Shown here in pieces: positions 54,650 through 64,000 of a stretch of DNA of 64,000 nucleotides (position 1 is the stretch's first letter; each line of letters opens with the position of its first letter). The notes under the pieces are model-generated. The model was not told the origin of the DNA. It did no database searches and worked only from the letters and a program-made list of their open reading frames with translations. The position numbers and the translations under genes are program-made. The DNA is taken from the NCBI RefSeq assembly GCF_905171775.1, contig NC_053501.1, positions 74,395,134 through 74,459,133 of the forward strand. The letters run 5' to 3'. Origin of the DNA: Rana temporaria (taxonomy: Eukaryota > Chordata > Amphibia > Anura > Ranidae).

Positions 54650-56490
54650 ATTGCCCACAGGAACCTGCACAGTCGTTGCTCCTAGCAATTGGATATTCAT
54701 CAAGCCGGGGAACTGTGCTTTGCTTCCAGGACTACTGAGGGTTAAAAGCAGGGAGACAAACTTATGTGCTCTGCCTATTTGTGACTGTGTGCTCAAGTCA
54801 AGTGCCATTGTCCCAAGCAACCAGCACGAGCTGCTGTCGACTTAGTGCTGAACTGCATACCCAGTTGCCCCAAACCACGGCTGGAATGGACACTTGTACT
54901 TAAAACCTGCCATTTAGTGAGAACTGTGTTATGTGCTGTCACCCATCGCAACAACGGCAGGCGATTGCGCCCTTGGATTACAAAATGTGTGCTATGTGCC
55001 GTTACTCGAGGCAACCACGGTGGGTGATCACGCCCATAGATTACAAAATGTCCAGCATCTGCTTAAAGCTGGAAAAAGTGACTGTATGCTGCAATGTCTG
55101 CTAAGAATAGTAAAATGTGCAACAATATGTCTACTGTTGCCCATGGTGATTTTACACAGTAAACACTTACTCCCAGTTGCTCTGGCACAGTCGGTGCCAA
55201 GCGGCAAATGCTGACACGTTCTGCAAGTGCCAGTATGTACATTAGACATGTGCACACTGAAATATTTTGTTTTGGAATTTCAGTTTCGTCTGAAATTTTT
55301 TTTTATTTAGTTACTCCCGAAATTCGTTTTATTTATTTTGTTTTGTTAAAAAATGCATTTGTCCGAAAATCCAAACTAAGGTCGAATCTGTCATTTGAAG
55401 GCTTATGGTGTCTGTTGAATGTTCGACGAAGTAGCTAAAAGATTTGATGCCGCAATCGTACATTTCTGGTCGAATGCTCCGCCCACAAGCTATAGTAGAA
55501 TTTGAATGTTGTACGACTAGTAGTAATAATATTTATTATTATTATTACTAGTCAACCAACATTAGAATTCTTCTATAGTCTATGGGCAGAGCATTTGACC
55601 ATAAATGTCCGCTTGCCGCGATCGTATGTTTTTAGCCACTTCGTTGAATTTTCATGTCTCTATAATGTTGAATCATTTCTCTCTATGTCGAATAATCTTG
55701 GACTAATAGAGTTAGGTCGGCACATTCAACCACAGGTTCGATAGACACAGTTAGACACAGATCGCTATTGTCACCGTCATGTCGAATCTTCTATCTGTAT
55801 CGAACTGTTGTCACAACAAAATGAAAATAAAGCATTTTTTATGTAGGATCTTTCGGATTTCGATTTTGTTTGTTAAAACGAATGCGAAAATTCCCGAAAC
55901 TTGGATGGAAATGCATTCGGACCAAAATGAATGCACATTTCTACACCATGACCATCCACGTGCTGCCTGTGCCTACAAAGTTCAGTACAGGAGGGGTTAC
56001 AGCAGAGCGTGCAGGAACGGGCCTGCTTATCAGAGATGCAGGCGCCAGCCAGTCTGGAAGCTTGGGGGCAGAACCATTGCCCAGAGAAGACCCAGCATGC
56101 CCTGCTGGCAGTGAGGAAGAGAAAGAGGAGCAAGATGGTGGAAGGTGCACTTGAGTACTCAGCGCTGACCTGGTTGCCTGACATGCAGGAGCTGACACTG
56201 GTAGACCAGTGTCAGGCTGGAGCATTAGGGGGATTCTCCCTCGGGATGATCGAGAAGATGGAGAGGCTGTGTCTACTGTGTCCTGGTTGCAGAAGAGCGA
56301 CTGGTGTGGTTAGTGCCTGGATCCATTGCATGCACTGTGACAAGCTTCTCACCAGGCTCATGGAAAGCAGAAAGGAGCTACTTAACTTCAGTGTGGACCT
56401 GTGGTCAGGTCTCTGCACAGAACAGCTGTGGAAGACCGGAGTGGGCCTTGAAGTAGCTGCTAAAGGCAGGGTTGAGTCTGAGGCTGGTGG
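54650..56490 (+). other. Internal region of the retroelement, with a MITE
   Basis: Downstream of the primer site. 55254-55955 is a MITE with ends TAGACATGTGCACA and TGCACATTTCTA. The open frame 56009-56498 (Cys-rich, LCLLCPGCRRATG and IHCMHCD) may be a gag or leader-side remnant, but I see no diagnostic motif, and the hAT at 56499 cuts it. The same internal sequence seems to resume at 61003-61219. Confidence 0.4.
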
Positions 56491-56749
56491 CTCCCCTGCA
56501 GGCCCGGACTGGCCATAGGGCATACCGGGCATATGCCCGGTGGGCCGCGGCGGCCCGCGGGCCGGTAGTGGCCCGCGAATGGCCCTTGGCGGCCCGCGGG
56601 CCGATCGCGGCCCGCGAACGGCCCTCATGTCACTTCTACCCAGAGGTGTACCAAGGCCCTTGGGGCGGACTGGGCTGGGTTGAAAGAATGCATTTGCCCC
56701 CTGGGCTGCTCTAATGTCCTGCAAAAAGGCCACTGAGCTGGCCGAGTGC

Positions 56750-58692
56750 GCCACCTGCCACAAGTTGTGGATTGTCCACTGGCCACGTCACCTGCCATGT
56801 CACCTGGCCACGTCACATGCCACAAGTTGTGGATTGTCCACTTGCCATGTCACCTGGCCACGTCACCTGCCATGTCACCTGGCCACGTCACCTGCCACAA
56901 GTTGTGGATTGTCCACTTGCCATGTCACCTGGCCACGTCACCTGCCACGTCACATGGCCACATCACCTGGCCACATCGCCTGCCATAAGTTGTGGATTGT
57001 CCACTGGCCACGTCACCTGCCACGTCAACTGGCCACGTCACCTGCCACAAGTTGTGGATTGTCCACTTGCCACGTCACCTGACCACGACACCTGCCACAA
57101 GTTGTGGATTGTCCACTTGCCACGTCACCTGCCACAAGTGGATTATGCACTTGCCAAATCACCTGGCCACGTCACCTGCCACAAGTTGGGGATTGTCCAC
57201 TGGCCACGTCACCTGGCCACGTCACCTGCCATGTCACCTGGCCCACGTCACCTGCCACATCACCTGGCCACGTCACCTGCCACAAGTTGTGGAATGTCCA
57301 CTGGCCACGTCACCTGCCACGTCAACTGGCCACGTCACCTGCCACAAGTTGTGGAATGTCCACTGGCCACGTCACACGCCACATCAACTGGCCACGTCAC
57401 CTGCCTCAAGTTGTGTATTGTCCACTTGCCATGTGATCTGCCATGTCACCTGGCCACGCCACCTGCCACAAGTTGTGGATTGTCCACTGGCCACGTCACC
57501 TGGCCACGTCACCTGCCACAAGTTGTGGATTGTCCACTTGCCATGTCACCTGGCCACGTCAACTGCCACGTCACCTGGCCATGTCACCTGCCACATCACC
57601 TGGCCACGTCACCTGCCACAAGTTGTGGAATGTCCACTGGTCACGTCAACTGCTTACGTCACCTGCCACAAGTTGTGGATTGTCCACTTGCCACGTCACC
57701 TGCCTCAAGTTGTGTATTGTCCACTTGCCACGTGATCTGCCATGTCACCTGGCCACGCCACCTGCCACAAGTTGTGGATTGTCCACTGGCCACGTCACCT
57801 AGCCACGTCACCTGCCACAAGTTGTGGATTGTCCACTTGCCATGTCACCTGGCCACGTCACCTGCCACGTCACCTGGCCACGTCACCTGCCACATCACCT
57901 GGCCACGTCACCTGCCACAAGTTGTGGAATGTCCACTGGCCACGTCACCTGCCACGTCATCTGGCCACGTCACCTGCCACAAGTTGTGGATTGTCCACTT
58001 GCCACGTCACCTGCCTCAAGTTGTGTATTGTCCACTTGCCACGTGATCTGCCATGTCACCTGGCCACGCCACCTGCCACAAGTTGTGGATTGTCCACTGG
58101 CCACGTCACCTGGCCACGTCACCTGCCGCAAGTTGTGGATTGTCCACTTGCCATGTCACCTGGCCACGTCACCTGCCACGTCACCTGGCCACGTCACCTG
58201 CCACATCACCTGGCCACGTCACCTGCCACAAGTTGTGGAATGTCCACTGGCCACGTCACCTGCCACGTCATCTGGCCACGTCACCTGCCACAAGTTGTGG
58301 ATTGTCCACTTGCCACGTCACCTGCCTCAAGTTGTGTATTGTCCACTTGCCACGTGATCTGCCATGTCACCTGGCCACGCCACCTGCCACAAGTTGTGGA
58401 TTGTCCACTTGCCATGTCACCTGGCCGCGACACCTGCCACGTCACCTGCCACATCACCTGGCCACGTCACCTGCCACGTCAACTGGCCATGTCACCTGCC
58501 ACAAGTTGTGGATTGTCCACTTGCCACGTCACCTGAGCACGACACCTGCCACAAGTTGTGGATTGTCCACTTGTCACGTCACCTGCCACAAGTGGATTAT
58601 CCACTTGCCAAATCACCTGGCCACGTCACCTGCCACAAGTTGTGGATTGTCCACTGGCCACGTCACCTGCCACAAGTTGTGGATTGTCCACA
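56750..58692. repeat. Complex CACCTGCCACAAGTTGTGG minisatellite with higher-order repeats
   Basis: Built from short blocks: CCACAAGTTGTGGATTGTCC, GGCCACGTCACCTG and variants. Blocks combine into a higher-order unit of about 311 bases (anchor ATGTCACCTGGCCACGCCAC near 57443, 57742, 58053, 58364). Open frames up to 424 residues on the plus strand arise because the units lack stops; they are not genes. Confidence 0.95.
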
Positions 58693-59612
58693 ATGCAATG
58701 CAAGCAATTACATTTTTCAATTTTTTTTTCATAATTTGCCATCATTTTTGAGATTTCTAATGTAAAAAAATAGGTCACCTTTAAAAACGCCTATAAACGA
58801 AATCGCGGCAAAACGCCGGTACCGCGTTTTGCCGCGATTTGCGTCTGAAACGCGAAAACTTTTGCGTCTGAACCCAAAATTTTGCTTCTGAAAAAACGAG
58901 CCTAAACCCAACTGCTTTAAAACGCAAAAAAACCCGAATGTGTGCATGGACACATAGGATAACATTAAATGTGTTCAGGGGCAGTTGAAAAAAATGCCCA
59001 AATGCCTCTGAACTCGAGTTTAGCAGCGTCTCGTGTGCATGGGGCCTTAGATATGCCCAGCCCCTCCCTCCTCCACACAAAGCTCTATCAGAGGCTGGGT
59101 GGAGCTGCTCTTTCTTTCCCCGCCCACACTCCTGGCAGCCCTGTGTTGTCTGTGAAGAAGATTTGTGGGCGGGAAAGTTAAAACAAAGCAGTCAGCTCGG
59201 CATCCACAGCCTTAGAAAAAAAAAACAAGTGAGCCCCTCCTGGGACTGTCCATTATGTCCCATCCAAGTAAGTGACAACAAGTAAGCTTCTCCTCCCTCC
59301 CTTCCTGCTCTCTCTCCCCCCTCTCTGCATATTAAGTGTTATATTACAGCAGCCTGTGACAGTTTATTGCCCTCCTAGATGTTATGATGTGGGTTCACAC
59401 TGGCAAGCTGCAGTTTAGCTGCAGTGCTGGTGTTCTGGCATGTTACCCTCCAGTCCCATAGACTTCTATTAGGTTGTACATTTTTGCTGCATGTCCTGAA
59501 AGTGCACAAAAAGTCCTGCATGCCGCATCTGTGGTGCAATTCCAAAAAATGCAGCAAAAACGCACAATTTCTAATTAGAAGTCTGAGGGACTGGGGCTAT
59601 GGAAAACCGCCA
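58693..59612. other. MITE pieces and unassigned sequence inside the hAT
   Basis: Includes a hairpin AAATCGCGGCAAAACGC facing GCGTTTTGCCGCGATTT (58799-58840) and the end GTGCATGGGGCCTTAGA (59034-59051). No gene. Confidence 0.45.
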
Positions 59613-60353
59613 CAGTGGCGGCCTGTCCATTAAGGGCACACGGGCACTGCCCCCTCCATTATGCCACCCCCATATGTAAAATGGATAGATTCATGCCTGA
59701 CCGGCCACTAAGATGGGGTAAGTGTCGGTCAGACAGCGAGTGGGTGGAGGGTGTGTCACAGTGGCTGCATTTGATGGGACAAAGTGGCTGCATTTGATGG
59801 GACAAAGTGACTGCATTTGATGGGGCACAGTGGCTGCATTTGATGGGACAAAGTGGATGCGTTTGATGGGGCACAGTGGCTGCATTTGACGGGACAAAGT
59901 GGCTGCATTTGATGGGGCACAGTGGCTGCATTTGATGGGACAAAGTGGCTGCATTTGATGGGGCACAGTGGCTGCATTTGATGGGACAAAGTGGCTGCAT
60001 TTGATGGGACAAAGTGGCTGCATTTGATGGGGCACAGTGGCTGCATTTGATGGGACAAAGTGGCTGCATTTGATGGGACAAAGTGACTGCATTTGATGGG
60101 GCACAGTGGCTGCATTTGATGGGACAAAGTGACTGCATTTGATGGGGCACAGTGGCTGCATTTGATGGGGCACAGTGGCTGCATTTGATGGGGCACAGTG
60201 GCTGCATTTGATGGGGCACAGTGGCTGCATTTAATGGGGCACAGTGGCTGCATTTGATGGGGCACAGTGGCTGCATATAATGGGGCACAGTGGCTGCATT
60301 TGCTGTTTTTGTTCAGTTTGATTGCTTCCCCCCAAAAAAATGTTGAGCACCAG
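59613..60353. repeat. CAGTGGCGGC-type hAT MITE expanded by a 23-bp array
   Basis: The left part CAGTGGCGGCCTGTCCAT matches the right end of the element at 33144-33533, and the right part TTGAGCACCAG matches its left end. Between them, the 23-base unit GGCTGCATTTGATGGGACAAAGT, with a GGCACAGT variant, repeats about 23 times (59755-60302). Minus-strand His/Cys-rich frames are by-products. Confidence 0.85.
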
Positions 60354-60927
60354 TGTGAGCCAAAAGGCTTGCACTCACAGATACTCCACTGAAAAGTTAT
60401 CAATTCTCATGTCACTTTTCAGAGGCATTTGACAGACAGTAAGGAGGTGATGCCTAATTTCCTCCCTGCCTGTTTTAACCTCAGCCAGTCCCTCCAGATA
60501 TTTCACTTTGTACTCCACCTTATTTTCATTACTCTTTATAGGTATTAGATGTTCTCTCACCTTATTCTTTGCACATCTAATACCTAATGAGAGTTCTGGA
60601 AATAAGGTGGAGTTCAAAGTGAATTTCTAAACCTAAGTTGAGAACCCCTTTCAGGAGATTTGAGGATATTATTAAACTCGGAGACTGGTGGACTTAGGCC
60701 ATCATAAATAGATTGAAAATCTCCCAGTTCAGCAGAAATTTCAATCTATCAATGTGCAGACTGGTTATACAGACTCCGATCTATCAACTGACTTCAGTAC
60801 AACAATGGGAAATGTCAACGGATTTCTCTCTGTTCCAGCAATGTGGAGTGATTTCTCTCTGTGCCACAAATGTGGAGCAGTCTCTCTCTCTGTGCGGGCA
60901 TTCCATCATTAACCCCCGCCGCGTGCC
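60354..60927. other. Right interior of the hAT, with a hairpin
   Basis: A hairpin at 60515-60625 pairs TATAGGTATTAGATG with CATCTAATACCTA and CACTTTGTACTCCACCTTAT with its near complement. No gene. Confidence 0.45.
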
Positions 60928-61002
60928 CCCCCCCCCCCCCCGGGCTGCTCAGTCTAAAATGCCCGGGCCTATTTTTTGTCCCAGTCCGGGCCTGCTCCCC
61001 TG

Positions 61003-61219
61003 CAAAGAAAAGTGACATCAGGGAAGAGAGATGGAAGTCTGCCTCGATCTGTAGCCCGATTGGGGAGCTGGAACCTGGGCAGTAGCCCAGCAGGAAACAG
61101 ACACCGTCCCCGAAATGTCATCTGTTCCCGTAAACCCTGTCAGCCTGACTGACTGAGTTAGTACAGACCTAAGGAAAAAGTTCAGCCAGCCATGAGGGAG
61201 TGAAGAGACCAGACCTGAG
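61003..61219 (+). other. Continuation of the interrupted retroelement interior
   Basis: Resumes after the hAT duplication; no motif recognised. Confidence 0.3.
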
Positions 61220-63290
61220 TAGGGATGAGCCGAACACCCCCCCCCCCCCATTCGGTTCACACCAGAACCTTTGAATGGACCGAACGTTCGCACGAACATT
61301 TAGAACCCCATTGACATCAATGGGACTCGAACGTTCAAATTCAAAAGTGCTCATTTTAAAGCCCAATATGCAAGTTATTGTCAGAAAACGGGTTTGAGAA
61401 CCCGGGTCTTGACCCAGGGAACATGTATCAATGGAAAAAAAAAGTTTTAAGAATGGTCGTTTTTTTCTGCAGCAGTTATTTTAATGATGCTTAAAGTGAA
61501 AAAAAAATCCTTTAAATATCGTACCTGCTGGGCGTCTATAGTATGCCTGTGAAGTGGCACCTGTTTAGAACTGTCCCTGCACAAAATGAGATTACTATAA
61601 GAAAAAATAAATTTAAAACTGCTTGCGGCTTTAATGTAATGTCTGGTCCCTGCAATTTGGATGAAAATCATGAGAATAGCATGGGTTTCCCCCCCCCTCC
61701 CCCAGGTCATTACAAGCCCCTTTGACCCTATATACTTTGAACAGCAGTATACAGGTGGTGCAAACAAGACAGGGACTGAAGGTTTGTTGTCAAGTAGAAT
61801 CTGTTTGTAATTGTGAACTGGTACTTTTTTTTAGTGTAGCTCCAGCCATATAATCTATTTTTAAGCTTTTCTGAAAACATAGAGAAGGGTTATCACCCCT
61901 GTAACATTTGTTTTGCTTGCTTTCTGTGTGCATCTGTTCAGAAGATTGCAATTCACTTTCTGTCCCAATGACAAATGATTTTTTGGAAATTTGTTTTTTT
62001 TTACTGAAACAAGGATTGGTGATAAAGCATCAGTGGACAGGAGACACCTCATACAGTATATAATTTCCCTTCCTAGGAGTAGATTTCCTCTCACTTCCTG
62101 TTGTCTCCTTCCGTTTGCAAGTAGGAGTTGTTTGTAAGTTGGATGTTTGAAAGTAGGGGCCTGCTGTATATACTCTGCAAAAATTTGGGCCCTAGGTGTT
62201 GGTGTTGCCACAACAGTGTAAGCCCTCACAGTTAGTCTTGGTGGGCGGCGGGCGCTGGAAAGCCCTGCTGTGTGAACTATTATATCAAGAACTCTAATTA
62301 CATGCCATTGTTGAACAGTGGTAGAAAAAATGGGCCTTTGGTGCTGGCGCTGGTGCCAAAACACTAAGTCCTCACAGTTACTCTTGGTGGGCACAGGAAT
62401 GGGCCCTGCTGTGAAATATTAGATCAAGAATTGTAATTACATGCCCCTGTTGAACAGGGGCAGAAAAATTGGGCCTTTGTTGGTGGTGGTGCTGGTGCCA
62501 CAACACTGCAACCCCTCACAGATACTCTAGTTGGAGCGCAGAAATGAGCCCACTGCAAAGTATTGCATCAAAAATTGTAATTACACGCCCCTGTTAAACA
62601 GGGGCAGAAAATTTGGGCCCTAGCCACTGGTGGCGGTGCCCAGAACCAAAAATGTTCTTACAAGCTATCAGCATGATCATTGAGGAGGAAAAGGATAGTC
62701 ACTCAGCATCAGCATAGGCAGTTGTTACATCAGCATCAGGTGCTTGGTAGCTGGTGGTGATCCAAGCCTGATTCATTTTTATGAAGGTCAGTCGATCGAC
62801 CGAGTAGGTGGAGAGGCGCACCCTGTGATCGGTCACAAAGCCTCCAGCAGCACTGAATGTGCGTTCTGAAAGAACGCTGGACGCAGGACAAGCCAGTAGC
62901 TCAATTGCGTACTGTGCAAGCTCTGGCTGATCCATCCTCAAGACCCAGTAAGCCAGAGGATTTTCGGTGGAAAAGGTGTCCAAGTCTGATCTTGCCCCTA
63001 GGTATTCCCGCACCATGTAAAATAGACGCTGGCGATAATTGCTGGAACCGGTCATACCTTGGGGCTGCGGACTAAAAAATTGTCTGAACGCATCGGTCAG
63101 ACGGCCACCTTCTCCACCGCTCCTTCTGTGACTGACCGAAGCCTCAGCAACACTTTGTCCAGGACCAGGATTTTGTAACCTCCCAGTCTCTGGGAACACG
63201 TTGCACAAACCTTTCCGCAAGGCCTCCCGAAGATGTTTCATCTTCTGCTTCCTCTGCACCGGCAAAATAAGGTCCGCAACATTTAGGCCT
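61220..63290 (-). mobile_element. hAT transposon remnant (TAGGGATGAGCCGAACA end)
   Basis: The left end TAGGGATGAGCCGAACA agrees at 13 of 17 positions with the left end of the 16.8-kb hAT. The minus strand holds the transposase C-terminus. A 3' region has three diverged tandem copies of about 140 bases (anchor AATTACAYGCC at 62297, 62435, 62579). The rest of the element is cut off by the MITE at 63291. Confidence 0.75.
62699..63290 (-). pseudogene. hAT transposase C-terminal fragment with dimerisation domain
   Basis: The frame runs LREALRKGLCNVF, YRQRLFYMVREYLGARS, PLAYWVLRMD, PELAQYAIELLACPASSVLSE and RTFSAAGGFVTDHRVRLS, then a stop at 62699. This is the hAT C-terminal dimerisation domain, complete, and it aligns with the end of the 17.6-kb transposase beyond that copy's TAA. 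The catalytic core is missing to the right of the MITE. Confidence 0.9.
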
Positions 63291-63657
63291 TTAAGGCTTA
63301 CATGTAGGTACTGTAAATATCTCCTAATCTTGCACCGTTTCAGATATATTCACTGTATCTGCCGACATCATATGCACACTGAAGAAACGGCTCGATCGTG
63401 CCGTTTCTTCAGGAGCTGTGCCGTGACCAGCGGCTTCCATGTGCATGAGTAGGAGTGACGTCATCGCAACTTCGGCCAATCACAGTGCCGGAAAACCTGG
63501 AAATAACTCCGGGAGACATGTTGCCGGTCTCTGCAACAGCTTTGATTTAAGGTAAGCATTTCATAATAAGCTAGTATGCGATGCATACTAGCTCATTATG
63601 CCCTTGTTTTGTAGGTTGTTTTTTTTTCTTTTCTTTTACAGTTTACAACCACTTTAA
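63291..63657. repeat. TTAA-flanked MITE
   Basis: TTAA at 63291-63294 and 63654-63657. Ends AGGCTTACATG and GTTTACAACCACTTT. Internal palindromes (GAAGAAACGGC/GCCGTTTCTTC; GCTAGTATGCGATGCATACTAGC). Confidence 0.65.
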
Positions 63658-64000
63658 TGCAGAGTTTCGCCATTTTTTTTTACTAGTCCGCAGCTACAAA
63701 TGCTGCTAACTTTTAAAATAAGGACACATACCTGTCCAGGGCGCCCACAATGTCGACACCCGAAGTCGATCTGTCCCTCGGCTCTCGGGTGCTACCGCCG
63801 CCATCTTCGTTAAGGGAATCAGGAAGTGAAGGGGCTTCACTTCCTGGTTCCCAACTGCGCATGAGCAAGTCACGCTGCATGATCCCACTGTTCCCTGCAG
63901 TCTTCTGGGACCTGTGTGTCTCCCAGAAAACAGCGTGGGGGGGGAGAGGAGGCGCCGGACGTGGCGTAGATAGCCACGGGATGCTTGGCTATCCATTGGG
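63658..64000. repeat. Partial element related to the AAAGCGGAT MITEs, cut by the window end
   Basis: Shares CTTCACTTCCTGGTTCCC, CGCGCATG-like and AGGACACATACCTGTCC blocks with 23664-24150 in inverted order. Runs off the right edge. Confidence 0.55.

Larger units (their letters stand above)
56499..60994. mobile_element. 4.5-kb non-autonomous hAT filled with two minisatellites
   Basis: Terminal repeats CAGGCCCGGACTGG and CCAGTCCGGGCCTG, perfectly inverted. Exact 8-bp duplication CTCCCCTG at 56491-56498 and 60995-61002. No transposase. The interior holds a complex array (56750-58692), small MITEs and a 23-bp array (59755-60302). Confidence 0.9.

Noticed and set aside
56772..58536. Plus-strand open frames of up to 424 residues
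   Set aside because: They are translations of the minisatellite in three frames (repeating ATSPATSCGLSTGHV-type peptides); no stops because the units lack them.
59659..60403. Minus-strand His/Cys-rich frames that resemble zinc fingers
   Set aside because: Product of the 23-bp array (repeating QMQPLCPIKCSHCAPSNA); all three frames are open for the same reason.

Overview
The window looks like intergenic, repeat-dense nuclear DNA from an amphibian, most likely a ranid frog. I infer this from the repeat types: a CR1 3' end with the ACATAGTT motif, an L1/Tx1-type LINE, a Penelope-like element with a GIY-YIG domain and hammerhead core, Tc1/mariner and hAT transposons, and many TTAA-flanked hairpin MITEs with AAAGYGG-type termini that I associate with true frogs. 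I see no convincing host gene, no ribosomal or transfer RNA gene, and nothing bacterial. Every convincing coding region belongs to a mobile element.

Left block (1 to 26 kb) is a nested stack. An LTR retroelement remnant on the minus strand (2138-24377, TG...CA ends, 5-bp duplication CCCTC) sits between an old hAT transposase relic (1330-2132) and a Tc1 fragment pair. Inside it is a 16,766-bp hAT transposon (5453-22218) with an exact 8-bp duplication CTCATAAC. This hAT carries two convergent genes: on the plus strand a four-exon gene whose exons join in phase into a 212-residue protein with a Myb/SANT-like domain, an acidic linker and a C-terminal coiled coil; on the minus strand a ZBED-type hAT transposase broken by two frameshifts and one stop. 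The hAT is itself invaded by a Tc1 copy, a tRNA-derived SINE, a 22-copy 152-bp minisatellite and a Tc1 fragment.

Middle block (26 to 44 kb): hairpin MITEs, a CR1 LINE interrupted twice, a hAT MITE with an 8-bp duplication, a Penelope-like element (GIY-YIG domain at 34.5 kb, hammerhead ribozyme at 38.84 kb) opened by a foldback element and by a 1.6-kb Tc1 transposon, then a TTCGAAATT-rich satellite-like region and a 1,945-bp tandem duplication.

Right block (44 to 64 kb): a full-length L1 on the minus strand (44339-51775) with both ORFs open and a perfect 15-bp target duplication; an LTR (52986-54629) followed by a tRNA-Pro-like primer-binding site; a 4.5-kb non-autonomous hAT (56499-60994, 8-bp duplication) swollen by two minisatellites; and a second ZBED-type hAT relic (61220-63290) cut by a TTAA MITE. 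The genes do not form a host pathway. The most interesting unit is the two-gene hAT, whose accessory DNA-binding protein gene is better preserved than its transposase.
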